A stretch of DNA of 7,939 nt from an uncultured Lysobacter sp. (GCA_946479915.1 CAMLHR010000045.1:1-7939), one strand, 5' to 3'. Counted from the stretch's first letter, positions 1 through 6,341 are shown. Program-made: numbers and translations. The notes: generated by a model from the sequence alone, not told the origin.

Positions 1-151
1 GCACAAGCGGGTTCGGGGCTAGGCCTTAAGCGGCCAGAGCGTAGACGTCGTCGTTGGCGTCTGAGTTTTTGCAGCTGGATTTACGAGGAAAGCTACCCCC
101 TCGGCATGCGCCAGACGATTTCGCGACCCCCGTCGAAGCCAGTGCACCCCC
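1..151 (-). ncRNA. ssrA: tmRNA (transfer-messenger RNA), 5' part, 3' part beyond the left edge
   Basis: tmRNA enters stalled ribosomes with SmpB, acts first as alanyl-tRNA and then as a short message that tags the unfinished protein for proteolysis. On the minus strand the RNA opens at about 151 with GGGGGTGCAC, the 5' acceptor strand, followed by the hallmark CTTCGACGGGGGTCGCGA. Further in come GCATGCCGAGGG and CCTCGTAAATCCA, typical of the segment before the tag. The resume codon is GCC at 58-56. The tag reads A-N-D-D-V-Y-A-L-A-A and ends at TAA (28-26), very close to the E. coli tag ANDENYALAA. Only about 150 nt of an RNA usually around 350 nt is present, so the pseudoknots after the tag and the 3' CCA end are not seen. 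The exact mature 5' end (RNase P site) is inferred. Its partner smpB lies 2.3 kb away, beyond a kinase gene. Confidence 0.95.
26..58 (-). other. tmRNA proteolysis-tag reading frame (ANDDVYALAA, stop TAA)
   Basis: This is the mRNA-like part of tmRNA: ten sense codons from GCC (58-56), then TAA (28-26). With the alanine carried by tmRNA itself, the appended peptide would be AANDDVYALAA. The ALAA end is the usual degron for ClpXP-type proteases, and the AND start is the usual SspB/ClpA-side determinant of proteobacterial tags (family knowledge). It is not an independent gene. Confidence 0.93.
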
Positions 152-177
152 GGGTGTGTCGTATCGCCGACGTCCCC

Positions 178-183
178 AGTATA
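178..183 (-). promoter_or_regulatory. candidate -10 element for ssrA
   Basis: On the minus strand TATACT, five of six matches to TATAAT, lies 26 nt upstream of the inferred mature tmRNA 5' end. Transcription would start near 171 and leave a roughly 20-nt leader for RNase P to remove. No convincing -35 hexamer is seen 16-18 bp upstream, where the sequence is almost all G and C. The call rests on position and the -10 match only. Confidence 0.4.
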
Positions 184-262
184 CGGCCGCACGCGGCGCC
201 GGCGCGCCTTGCACGCCCGCAGCGCAGGGCGCTGTTCACCTGCCCGGGCGGCGGCGCGCGGG

Positions 263-268
263 TATCCT
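263..268 (+). promoter_or_regulatory. weak candidate -10 for the sensor kinase gene, possibly a leaderless start
   Basis: TATCCT (four of six to TATAAT) is one of few AT-containing hexamers in the 124-bp gap between ssrA and the kinase gene. It ends 7 nt before the ATG at 276, so a transcript would start at or next to the start codon. No Shine-Dalgarno sequence precedes that ATG, which fits leaderless translation. No good -35 is visible. The rest of the gap (152-275) shows only the ssrA -10 on the other strand. Confidence 0.25.
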
Positions 269-275
269 CGGCCGG

Positions 276-2450
276 ATGACGCCAGCACGCCTGCCGAAGG
301 GCTACCTGCTCGCCGCCGCCGTGCTGGCCCTGTCGCTGGTGCTGCTGGCGCTGTTCTGGCAGCACGCGCGCGGCCGGGAGGTGCGCGCGGCCCAGGTCGA
401 GTTCATGGCCGAGTCGGAAGAGACCCTCGACCGGCTGCAGGAACGCATGGTCCAGCACGAGCTGGTGCTGCGCGGCGGCGTCGCGCTGTTCGGCACGGTG
501 GCGATGCCGAGCCAGCGGCAGTGGAAGGCGTACGTGGACGCGATCGGCATCGGCGAGCGCTTCCCCGGCCTCGTCGGCCTCGGATACGCGCCGTCACTGA
601 CGGCGGGCGAACTGGGGGAACTGCAGGAACGCGAGCACCGGGCTGGCATGGGGCTGTTCTCGATCCGGCCCCGCGGCGTGCGCGGCGAGTACGGGCCGAT
701 CCTGTACCTGGAACCGCGCACGCCCTCCAACGTCGCCGCGATCGGGTACGACATGTTCGCCGATCCGGTCCGGCGGGCGGCCATGCAGTCGGCGCGGGAT
801 TCCGGGCAGGCACGCCTGTCGGGCCCTGTCGAACTCATCCAGGACGCGGACGTCGCCGCACCGTCGCGCAGCGTGCTGATGTACGCGCCGGTGTACCGGG
901 CCGGCGACAACCCCGGTGGTCGCGCGGCGCGCCGCGTCTCGCTGCAGGGCTGGGTCTACGCCCCGGTCCGGCTGGATCGCATGGTGGCGGCGGCGCTCGA
1001 CCCGCGAGGGGGCGACCTGCGGCTGGAGATCCACGACGTGACCGGCGGCGGCGACGCGACGCTGCACGACGACGCGCCCGGCCACGGCGACGCGGACCCG
1101 CAGTTCCGGCTGACGCGTCGCGTGCATGCCTACGGGCGCGACTGGGAATTCCGCTTCGAGTCCGGCCCGGAGTCGCTCGCGGTGCCGCGGCTGGCCTCCG
1201 TGCGCAACAACATGCTGCTCGGCGGCCTGGTGGCGCTGCTGCTGTTCGCGTTCGCGCTGCTGCTCGCGCGCACCGAATCGCGGGCGACGCGGATCGCCGA
1301 GCGGATGACCGAGAATTACCGGCGCAGCGAGCAACGCTTCCGCAACGCCATGCGCTACTCGGCGATCGGCAAGGCCCTGCTCGACGGCGAGGGGCGGATC
1401 GTGGAGGCCAACCCGGCGCTCGGCGGGATCCTCGGCAGCCCGCCGGAAGCACTCGCAGGCCGCCCGTTCCGCGAGTTCTTCCTCGACGTGGGCGGGGAGG
1501 GCGGCCCGCACACCGAGGACCTGGCCGACGGCGTCGTGCGCACCACGCGGCAGTTGCGTCACGAGGACGGACAGGTCCGCCATGCGCAGCTCACCTTCGC
1601 GCCGGTGCCGGGCAAGGTCGGGCAGGACGTGGCGCGGCTGGTGCAGGTGGAGGACGTCACGGAACGGCTGCGGGCCGAGTCCCGCGTGCACGCGCTCAAC
1701 CGCACCCTGGAATCCCGCGTCGCGCTGCGCACGCGCGAACTCAGCGCGGCCAACCAGGAACTCGAGGCGTTCGCGTACAGCGTCTCCCACGACCTGCGCG
1801 CACCGCTGCGCACCATCGACGGCTTCAGCCGGCTGCTGCAGGAACGCCATGCGGGGCAACTCGACGAGGCCGGGCGGGACTACCTCACGCGCGTGCGCCG
1901 CGCCACCGCGCGCATGGGCGAACTGATCGACTCGATGCTCAAGATGTCGCGGCTGAGCCGCAGCGAACTGCGCCTCGCGCCGGTCGACATCAGCCGCATC
2001 GCCGCCGAAGTGCTGCGCGACCTCCAGTCCGCGGACCCGGGCCGGTCGGTCGACGTCCGGGTCGAACCCGGGCTGGAGGCGTGCGGGGACCCGGCGCTGG
2101 TGCGCAGCCTGCTGCAGAACCTGCTCGACAATGCATGGAAGTTCACGCGCGGCCGCGAGGACGCCCGCATCGAGGTCGGCGCCGGCGAGCCGCGGCAGGA
2201 CGGCGCGCGCGAGTTCTTCGTCCGCGACAACGGCGCGGGGTTCCCCGCCGAGTACGCCGACAAGCTGTTCCGCCCCTTCCAGCGCCTGCACAGCCAGGAC
2301 AGCTTCGCCGGGCACGGCGTGGGCCTGGCGTCGGCCAAGCGCATCATCGACCGCCACGCGGGCGAGCTGCGCGCGGAAGGCGCCGAAGGGCAGGGCGCGA
2401 CCTTCCGCTTCACGCTCCCGGGATCGGTGCGCGGACGCCCGGCGGGCTAG
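276..2450 (+). CDS. CHASE and PAS domain sensor histidine kinase
   Basis: A 724-residue inner-membrane histidine kinase. A first membrane segment (about residues 7-27) is followed by a periplasmic CHASE domain (about 60-250; conserved-looking stretch [14 protein letters not shown] from residue 157) and a second membrane segment (about 313-333). Next come a cytoplasmic PAS domain (about 355-465), a coiled-coil linker, the phosphoacceptor helix [11 protein letters not shown] with His505, and the ATPase domain with N box LLDNAWKF (Asn619), G1 box DNGAGF (651-656) and G2 box GHGVGLA (from 679). All catalytic boxes are intact, so it should be active. CHASE domains bind small extracellular ligands; this ligand is unknown. 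No response regulator lies in the window. The frame is open back to 54, but that extension would read antisense into ssrA, so the ATG just before the first membrane segment is preferred. Its stop overlaps that of smpB. Confidence 0.9.
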   Translation: MTPARLPKGYLLAAAVLALSLVLLALFWQHARGREVRAAQVEFMAESEETLDRLQERMVQHELVLRGGVALFGTVAMPSQRQWKAYVDAIGIGERFPGLVGLGYAPSLTAGELGELQEREHRAGMGLFSIRPRGVRGEYGPILYLEPRTPSNVAAIGYDMFADPVRRAAMQSARDSGQARLSGPVELIQDADVAAPSRSVLMYAPVYRAGDNPGGRAARRVSLQGWVYAPVRLDRMVAAALDPRGGDLRLEIHDVTGGGDATLHDDAPGHGDADPQFRLTRRVHAYGRDWEFRFESGPESLAVPRLASVRNNMLLGGLVALLLFAFALLLARTESRATRIAERMTENYRRSEQRFRNAMRYSAIGKALLDGEGRIVEANPALGGILGSPPEALAGRPFREFFLDVGGEGGPHTEDLADGVVRTTRQLRHEDGQVRHAQLTFAPVPGKVGQDVARLVQVEDVTERLRAESRVHALNRTLESRVALRTRELSAANQELEAFAYSVSHDLRAPLRTIDGFSRLLQERHAGQLDEAGRDYLTRVRRATARMGELIDSMLKMSRLSRSELRLAPVDISRIAAEVLRDLQSADPGRSVDVRVEPGLEACGDPALVRSLLQNLLDNAWKFTRGREDARIEVGAGEPRQDGAREFFVRDNGAGFPAEYADKLFRPFQRLHSQDSFAGHGVGLASAKRIIDRHAGELRAEGAEGQGATFRFTLPGSVRGRPAG

Positions 2451-2455
2451 GCGTC
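2434..2455. terminator. hairpin spanning the kinase/smpB convergent stops
   Basis: GACGCC (2434-2439) and GGCGTC (2450-2455) form a 6-bp perfect inverted repeat. The 10-nt loop holds nearly all of both stop codons (CTAG 2447-2450). Being symmetric, it could fold in transcripts from either side. No T-tract follows on either strand, so it is not a textbook intrinsic terminator, and short GC-rich repeats occur often by chance in such DNA. It is listed because there is no intergenic space here for any other terminator. Confidence 0.25.
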
Positions 2456-2953
2456 GCGGTTGTGCCGGCGCAGGATCCGCTGCTTCTCGCGGTTCCAGTC
2501 GCGCTCCTTGCTGGCCTCGCGCTTGTCGTGCGCCTGCTTGCCGCGCGCCAGCGCGAGTTCCGCCTTGACCTTGTTGCCCTTCCAGTACAACGCCGTCGGC
2601 ACGAGCGTGTAGCCCTCGCGCTCGACCTTGCCGACCAGCTCGTCGATCTCGTGCCGGTGCAGGAGCAGCTTGCGGGTGCGGCGCTCCTCGGCGACGACGT
2701 GGGTGGACGCCTGGATGAGCGGCGTGATCTGCGCGCCGAACAGGAACAGCTCGCCGCCGCGGACGATGGCGTAGCTCTCGCCGATGTTCGCGCGGCCGGC
2801 GCGGATGGACTTCAGCTCCCATCCCTGCAGCGCCAGGCCCGCCTCGAAGCGCTCCTCCAGGTGGTATTCGTGGCGCGCGCGCTTGTTGAGCGCCACCGTC
2901 TTCGCGGCGGCGCCCTTCGCGCTTCCCTTATCCTTGCCCGGCTGCTTTCCCAT
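2447..2953 (-). CDS. smpB: SsrA-binding protein SmpB
   Basis: A 168-residue small basic protein that binds the tRNA-like part of tmRNA, delivers it to the stalled ribosome, and places its C-terminal tail in the empty mRNA channel. Family-typical stretches are [46 protein letters not shown] and [25 protein letters not shown], with the expected basic tail [20 protein letters not shown]. The ATG at 2953 starts [10 protein letters not shown], a lysine-rich leader of ordinary length for the family. An in-frame start further upstream (3043) would overlap ratA and add residues unlike SmpB. No clear Shine-Dalgarno is seen; GAGAAT (2965-2960) lies 6 nt before the ATG and could be a -10 of a leaderless transcript. 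Its partner ssrA is on the same strand, with the kinase gene between them. Confidence 0.97.
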   Translation of the reverse strand: MGKQPGKDKGSAKGAAAKTVALNKRARHEYHLEERFEAGLALQGWELKSIRAGRANIGESYAIVRGGELFLFGAQITPLIQASTHVVAEERRTRKLLLHRHEIDELVGKVEREGYTLVPTALYWKGNKVKAELALARGKQAHDKREASKERDWNREKQRILRRHNRDA

Positions 2954-2972
2954 CCGCCCATTCTCGCACCGC

Positions 2973-3395
2973 ATGCCCGAGATCAGACGCTCCGCCCTCG
3001 TCGGACATTCCGCCTCGCGGATGTTCGACCTGGTCAACGACATTCCGGCCTATCCCCGGCGCTTCGCCTGGTGCACGGATGCGCGGGTGCTCGAGGAGGG
3101 ACCCAACCGCATGGTCGCGCGCCTGGACCTCCGGCTCGGCGCGCTGCGCACCTGGTTCACCACGGAGAACACGCTGTCGCCGCCGCACCACATCGACCTG
3201 CGGCTGGTGGACGGCCCGTTCCGGTCGCTGGGCGGGCGCTGGGAATTCCATTCGCTCGACGAATCGGCCTGCAAGGTCGCGCTGGTGCTGGCGTTCGAAC
3301 CGGCGTCGCGGCTGCTCGCGCCGGCGATGGTGCTCGGCTTCCAGGCGCTGGCCGACCGCATGGTCGACGACTTCGTGCGCGTCGCGGATGCCTGA
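2973..3395 (+). CDS. ratA: RatA-like START/Coq10-type protein
   Basis: A 140-residue protein of the polyketide cyclase / START-like lipid-binding fold (RatA, formerly YfjG; related to mitochondrial Coq10). In E. coli, RatA was reported to bind the 50S subunit and block 70S formation, while eukaryotic Coq10 homologues act in ubiquinone function, so the real role may be either. Diagnostic stretches are the N-terminal [21 protein letters not shown], the [13 protein letters not shown] segment, and the C-terminal helix [20 protein letters not shown]. The ATG at 2973 is chosen because the protein then begins as the family does; in-frame codons upstream lie over smpB. Only 19 bp separate the ratA and smpB start codons, so promoters must lie inside the neighbouring gene or drive leaderless mRNAs. 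The end overlaps rnfH by 8 bp, suggesting translational coupling. The toxin label of some databases is not supported by anything visible here. Confidence 0.92.
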   Translation: MPEIRRSALVGHSASRMFDLVNDIPAYPRRFAWCTDARVLEEGPNRMVARLDLRLGALRTWFTTENTLSPPHHIDLRLVDGPFRSLGGRWEFHSLDESACKVALVLAFEPASRLLAPAMVLGFQALADRMVDDFVRVADA

Positions 3396-3675
3396 CCGGC
3401 GCATCCGGGTGGAGGTGGTGCTGGCGTGGCCGCGCCGCCACGTCGCGCGGCGGCTGGCATTGCCGGAGGGTGCGACCGTCGGGGAGGCGATCGACGCGGC
3501 CGCGTTCGATGCGGAGGCGCTGGCGTGCGTCAGCGGCGTGGCCGTGCATGGCGAGCTCGCCACCGCGGCGACGCCACTGCGCGATGGCGACCGCGTCGAG
3601 TTGCTGCGGCCGTTGCAGGCCGATCCCAAGGAGGCGCGGCGGCGGCGCGCCGAGCGCCAGCGCCGGCGCCCGTGA
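3388..3675 (+). CDS. rnfH: RnfH/RatB family ubiquitin-like protein
   Basis: A 95-residue protein of the RnfH family (RatB/YfjF in E. coli), a beta-grasp fold of unknown biochemical role. The visible pattern is a first beta strand RIRVEVVLAWP, the segment LALPEGATVGEAIDAA that starts the family's central helix, and the end DGDRVELLRPLQADPKEARRRRAE, where RVELLRPL and DPKEARRRRA are the most recognisable parts. No catalytic residues are expected. The ATG at 3388 overlaps the ratA end (stop 3393-3395), and ratA with rnfH is the usual family pairing, so the two are almost certainly one transcript. The rnf name comes from a link to the rnf electron-transport operon in other bacteria; no rnf gene is present here. 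The gene converges on bamE with an 18-bp gap. Confidence 0.9.
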   Translation: MPDRRIRVEVVLAWPRRHVARRLALPEGATVGEAIDAAAFDAEALACVSGVAVHGELATAATPLRDGDRVELLRPLQADPKEARRRRAERQRRRP

Positions 3676-3682
3676 CGCCGGC
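3662..3682. terminator. GC hairpin at the rnfH/bamE convergent junction
   Basis: GCCGGCG (3662-3668) pairs perfectly with CGCCGGC (3676-3682) around a 7-nt loop that contains the rnfH stop codon TGA (3673-3675). The stem is strong but no run of T follows on either strand. It may stop or stabilise the 3' ends of the converging transcripts. Termination itself is not shown by the sequence. Confidence 0.3.
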
Positions 3683-3693
3683 CGCGTTGCGGG

Positions 3694-4089
3694 TCAGTCG
3701 TCCTTGTCGCGCGCCAGGTTCGGGCCGAACTGGCGGCGCGCGGCATTGGCCAGCGCCTCGTCCTGCTCGGGGAAGTACGTCCCGTCCCAGCGCACCAGCT
3801 GCTCGCCCTCGAACCACAGGGTGAAGTTGCGCACCTCGGTGTCGCCGCTGCGGCCGACGCGCTGCGTGGCCACGTAATCCCACCGGTCGGCGTGGAACGG
3901 ATCGGAGATCGAGGGCGAGCCGAGCAGGGCCTGCACCTGCTGCTTCGTCATGCCCGCCTGGAGCTGTTCGACGGCCGACGGTTCGAGCAGGTTGCCTTGG
4001 TAGATCGGCTGCCGGTACAGCACGCCGCAACCGGCGCAGAGCAGTGCGGCGAGCGACATCGCGACGAGGGTCTGGGGCAGGTTTCGCAT
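3694..4089 (-). CDS. bamE: outer membrane assembly lipoprotein BamE (SmpA/OmlA)
   Basis: A 131-residue lipoprotein subunit of the BAM complex, which inserts beta-barrel proteins into the outer membrane; BamE helps stabilise the complex through BamD and BamA. A short signal peptide MRNLPQTLVAMSLAALLCAGC ends at Cys21, the likely lipidated residue. The mature part carries the family hallmark YRQPIYQGNLLEPSAVEQLQAGMTKQQVQALLGSP, then DPFHADRWDYV and the strand pair FTLWFEGEQLVRWDG. The residue at -3 of the proposed lipobox is Cys (L-C-A-G-C) rather than the usual Leu. Two adjacent ATG codons (4092 and 4089) are possible starts; the second is preferred because GGA at 4099-4097 is better spaced from it. 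The gene is divergent from fur across about 80 bp and convergent with rnfH. Xanthomonas has the same bamE (omlA) and fur arrangement. Confidence 0.93.
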   Translation of the reverse strand: MRNLPQTLVAMSLAALLCAGCGVLYRQPIYQGNLLEPSAVEQLQAGMTKQQVQALLGSPSISDPFHADRWDYVATQRVGRSGDTEVRNFTLWFEGEQLVRWDGTYFPEQDEALANAARRQFGPNLARDKDD

Positions 4090-4119
4090 CATGTTCCGGA
4101 TCGGCGGGGAGCGGCCCCG

Positions 4120-4125
4120 ATGATA
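4120..4125 (-). promoter_or_regulatory. candidate -10 for bamE
   Basis: On the minus strand TATCAT matches TATAAT at five of six positions and sits 30 nt ahead of the preferred bamE ATG, giving a leader of roughly 20-25 nt. No good -35 hexamer is seen 17 bp upstream. It overlaps the candidate fur -10 on the other strand, so divergent expression could be coupled or mutually exclusive. Confidence 0.35.
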
Positions 4126-4129
4126 CACT
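4121..4129 (+). promoter_or_regulatory. candidate extended -10 for fur
   Basis: TGATACACT fits the extended -10 pattern TGn followed by TACACT (four of six to TATAAT). The transcript would begin near 4136, about 34 nt before the fur ATG. No convincing -35 is present, which is tolerable for an extended -10 promoter. It overlaps the bamE -10 on the other strand. I see no 19-bp Fur box match around it, so autoregulation cannot be argued from the sequence. Confidence 0.4.
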
Positions 4130-4169
4130 GGCGCCGGTCCCCGGCTGCTCCTGCCGGGCAGGAGTGGAG

Positions 4170-4577
4170 ATGGAATCCCAGGACCTGCGCAAGGCCGGAT
4201 TGAAGGTCACCCATCCGCGGATGCGCATCCTCGAACTGCTCGAGCGCACCCGCCCGCGGCACATGACCGCGGAGGACCTGTACCGGCAGTTGCTCGAGAA
4301 CGGCGACGAGATCGGCCTGGCCACGGTCTACCGCGTGCTGACCCAGTTCGAGGCGGCCGGCCTCGTGCTCAAGCACAACTTCGAGGGCGGCCACGCGGTG
4401 TACGAACTCGACCGCGGCGAGCACCACGACCACATGGTCGACATCGACACCGGCAAGGTCATCGAGTTCTCCAGCGAGAAGATCGAGCAGCTGCAGGCGG
4501 AGATCGCGGCGCAGCACGGCTACGAGATCGAGGAGCACTCACTGGTGCTGTACGTGCGGCGCAAGCGCCCCGCCTGA
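4170..4577 (+). CDS. fur: ferric uptake regulator Fur
   Basis: A 135-residue metal-dependent dimeric repressor that binds DNA with Fe(II) and shuts down iron-uptake genes. The winged-helix part contains LRKAGLKVTHPRMRILELLE, MTAEDLYRQLLENGDEIGLATVYRVLTQFEAAGL and HNFEGGHAVYEL. The dimerisation part contains GEHHDHMVDIDTGKVIEF and EEHSLVLYVRRK. Using E. coli Fur as a guide (offset of two residues), all metal ligands are kept: His31, Glu79, His86 and His88 for one site, and His85, Asp87, Glu106 and His123 for the other. The protein has no cysteine at all; the usual C-x-x-C position reads Asp91 and Thr94. The ATG at 4170 is fixed by GGAG at 4161-4164, five bases upstream, and by homology; the longer open frame from 4044 crosses the bamE promoter region and start. 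Its stop faces recN across 10 bp. Confidence 0.97.
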   Translation: MESQDLRKAGLKVTHPRMRILELLERTRPRHMTAEDLYRQLLENGDEIGLATVYRVLTQFEAAGLVLKHNFEGGHAVYELDRGEHHDHMVDIDTGKVIEFSSEKIEQLQAEIAAQHGYEIEEHSLVLYVRRKRPA

Positions 4578-4581
4578 GCCT

Positions 4582-4596
4582 GCCGGTTCAGCCGGC
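4582..4596. terminator. GC hairpin at the fur/recN convergent junction
   Basis: GCCGG (4582-4586) pairs with CCGGC (4592-4596) around the loop TTCAG, which holds the recN stop codon (4588-4590, minus strand). The stem has five perfect pairs plus a possible T-G pair. There is no T-tract on either side, so it is at best an atypical terminator or a 3'-end stabiliser for the converging fur and recN transcripts. Confidence 0.28.
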
Positions 4597-6264
4597 GTCG
4601 GCGAGCAGCCGCCGCGCGGCGGCACGGGCCTCGCGACCCACTTCCACGCCGCCGAGCATCCGCGCAAGTTCCTCCTCGCGCGCCCTGTCGTCCAGGCGCT
4701 CGACCACGCTGCGCGTCGACTGCCCGGGCGCGTGCTTGCTCACGCGGTAGTGCGCGTGGCCCTGCGCGGCGACCTGCGGCAGGTGGGTCACGCACAGCAC
4801 CTGGCGGCTGGCGCCCAGGGCGCGCAGCTTCCGCCCCACGATGTCGGCGACGGCGCCGCCGATCCCCGAATCGACTTCGTCGAAGACCATCGTCGGCACG
4901 GCATCGAGCCCCAGCGCCGCGACCTCGATGGCCAGCGAGATCCGCGACAGCTCGCCGCCCGAGGCGACCTTGCGCAACGGCCTGGGCGGCTGGCCCGGGT
5001 TGGCCGTGACCAGGAATTCCACGCGCTCCGCGCCCTGCGGGTCCGGGCGTCCACCCGCGAGGGGTTCGACCGCCACCTCGAACCGGCCGCCCCCCATGCC
5101 GAGCTCCGACAGCAGCGCCGTGGTCGCCTCCGACAGCGCCGCCGCGGCGGCGCGGCGCGTCCCGCCCAGCGTCTCGGCCGCGGCGCGCCACGCCTCGCGC
5201 GCGGTCGCGATCGCGCCGTCGATGCGCCGCAGCCGTTCCCCGGCGCCCTGCAGGGCCTCCAGTTCCGCCGCCAGCGCGTCGTGCGTGTCCTGCAACCGTT
5301 CGACCGGCACGCGGTGCTTGCGCGCCAGGTCGTGGAGCCGCGCCATCCGTTGCTCGGCCGCCTCCAGCGTCGACGGGTCCAGGTCGAGGTCGGACCGGAT
5401 GCGCTCCAGCGCGAGCAGCGCCTCGTCGAGCTGGATGCCCGCCGCCTCCAGGATGCCGTCCACCTCGCCGAGGCGCGACTCCTGTTCCACCATGCGCGAC
5501 ACCAGGTCGCGGACCTGCCGCAAGGTGCGCGCCACCGGCGCCGCCCCCGCGTCGCCATCGCCGCCGAGCAGCGCCACGGCGCCGTCGCACGCGGCCACGA
5601 GGTCGGCGGCATGCGCCTGCCGCCGATGGTCGGCCAGGGTCCGTTCGATCGCGGCCTGGTCCAGCGGCTCCCGCGCCAGTTCCTCGACCTGGTGGCGCAG
5701 CCACTCGCCGCGCCCGGCGACGTCCCCCTGCGCGGACAACGCATCGCGTTCGCGCAGCAGGGCGCTCCAGCCGCGCGCCGCCTCCGCGACCGCCGCCCGC
5801 GCCTCGCCGTTGCCGGCAAAGGCATCCAGCAGCGCCAGCTGGCTGCCGCGCGACAGCAGGGCCTGGTGCTCGTGCTGGCCGTGGATCTCCACGAGCTGCA
5901 CGGCAAGGGCCTCGAGTTGCGCGACGGTGGCGGGTCGCCCGTTGATCCACGCGCGCGATCCGCCGTCGGCGCGCAACGTGCGCCGCAGCTGGCACTGGCC
6001 CTCGTCGTCCAGCTCCTCCGCGGCCAGCCACGCGGCGGCGGCGGGGGCATCCGCCAGGTCGAACACGGCCGTCAGTTCCGCGCGCTCCGCGCCGTGACGC
6101 ACCATCCCGCTGTCCGCGCGCGCGCCGGAGAGGAACCCCAGCGCATCGACGAGGAGCGACTTGCCCGCACCGGTCTCGCCGGAGATGACCGTGAGGCCGG
6201 CGGCGAAGTCGATGGCGGCGGTAGTGACGACGGCGAAGTCGCGGATGGCAAGGTGGATGAGCAT
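4588..6264 (-). CDS. recN: DNA repair protein RecN
   Basis: A 558-residue SMC-like ATPase that acts early at DNA double-strand breaks in RecA-dependent recombination repair; the length matches the family (about 550). The N-terminus is MLIHLAIRDFAVVTTAAIDF, followed by Walker A GETGAGKS (residues 29-36). The RecN-type QLVEIHGQHEHQALL stretch follows, then a long charged coiled coil interrupted at GGGRFEVAV. The C-terminal half-ATPase has the signature SGGELSR (from 435) and Walker B TMVFDEVDSGIGG (Asp462, Glu463), then VLCVTHLPQVAAQGHAHYRV. The ATG at 6264 gives exactly the family N-terminus; the frame is open far upstream but only antisense to hrcA. In many bacteria recN is SOS-induced; no palindromic LexA box is visible in the 105 bp before it. 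A CAGAAT (6278-6273) close to the ATG is a very weak -10 candidate. Confidence 0.97.
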   Translation of the reverse strand: MLIHLAIRDFAVVTTAAIDFAAGLTVISGETGAGKSLLVDALGFLSGARADSGMVRHGAERAELTAVFDLADAPAAAAWLAAEELDDEGQCQLRRTLRADGGSRAWINGRPATVAQLEALAVQLVEIHGQHEHQALLSRGSQLALLDAFAGNGEARAAVAEAARGWSALLRERDALSAQGDVAGRGEWLRHQVEELAREPLDQAAIERTLADHRRQAHAADLVAACDGAVALLGGDGDAGAAPVARTLRQVRDLVSRMVEQESRLGEVDGILEAAGIQLDEALLALERIRSDLDLDPSTLEAAEQRMARLHDLARKHRVPVERLQDTHDALAAELEALQGAGERLRRIDGAIATAREAWRAAAETLGGTRRAAAAALSEATTALLSELGMGGGRFEVAVEPLAGGRPDPQGAERVEFLVTANPGQPPRPLRKVASGGELSRISLAIEVAALGLDAVPTMVFDEVDSGIGGAVADIVGRKLRALGASRQVLCVTHLPQVAAQGHAHYRVSKHAPGQSTRSVVERLDDRAREEELARMLGGVEVGREARAAARRLLADAG

Positions 6265-6282
6265 GTCGCGCGATTCTGCCTT

Positions 6283-6296
6283 GCCCCGCGCGGGGC
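6283..6296. repeat. 14-bp perfect GC palindrome upstream of recN
   Basis: GCCCCGCGCGGGGC reads identically on both strands and lies 18 bp before the recN start, within the recN-hrcA gap (6265-6369). It could be an operator for a dimeric regulator, or simply a product of high GC. No match to a named operator is recognised. Confidence 0.5.
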
Positions 6297-6323
6297 GAAC
6301 AGCGGGCGTTTTCCGAACGGCAT

Positions 6324-6341
6324 GCGGCGCGCTTGCGCCGC
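6324..6341 (+). repeat. 7-bp inverted repeat in the hrcA leader region
   Basis: GCGGCGC (6324-6330) and GCGCCGC (6335-6341) flank a GCTT loop, 28 bp before the hrcA GTG. In RNA this is a strong compact hairpin with a tetraloop. If transcribed with recN it would lie just 5' of that gene; if with hrcA, in its leader. No T-tract follows. Together with the palindrome at 6283-6296, this is all I see in the divergent gap: no CIRCE element (TTAGCACTC-N9-GAGTGCTAA) and no clear promoter. Confidence 0.45.

Noticed and set aside
54..275. N-terminal extension of the sensor kinase from TTG at 54
   Set aside because: It would read antisense through the tmRNA gene, adds a low-complexity stretch unrelated to the family, and places the first membrane segment oddly. 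ATG at 276 is the natural start.
594..2822. Long minus-strand open frame opposite the kinase
   Set aside because: It is the antisense shadow of the kinase and an out-of-frame reading of smpB; the translation shows no known motif and is His/Arg/Ala-rich.
2973..3675. ratA-rnfH as a type II toxin-antitoxin pair
   Set aside because: RatA and RnfH are conserved core proteins. RatB/RnfH was not shown to be an antitoxin, and RatA relates to Coq10-type lipid-binding proteins, so a toxin-antitoxin call would rest on the name only.
209..3877. A 1222-codon open frame on the plus strand crossing five genes
   Set aside because: It runs out of frame or antisense to the kinase, smpB, ratA, rnfH and bamE, all of which have clear family motifs. 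Its translation is Arg/Ala/Pro/Gly-rich without any domain. Long stop-free shadows are expected at this GC content.
4093..4169. Fur box in the bamE-fur gap
   Set aside because: The only AT-rich stretch, TGATACACT, is too short and too diverged from GATAATGATAATCATTATC to be called an operator.
4841..6097. 418-codon plus-strand frame opposite recN
   Set aside because: Ser/Arg/Ala-rich antisense shadow of recN with no motif; recN carries all ATPase signatures.
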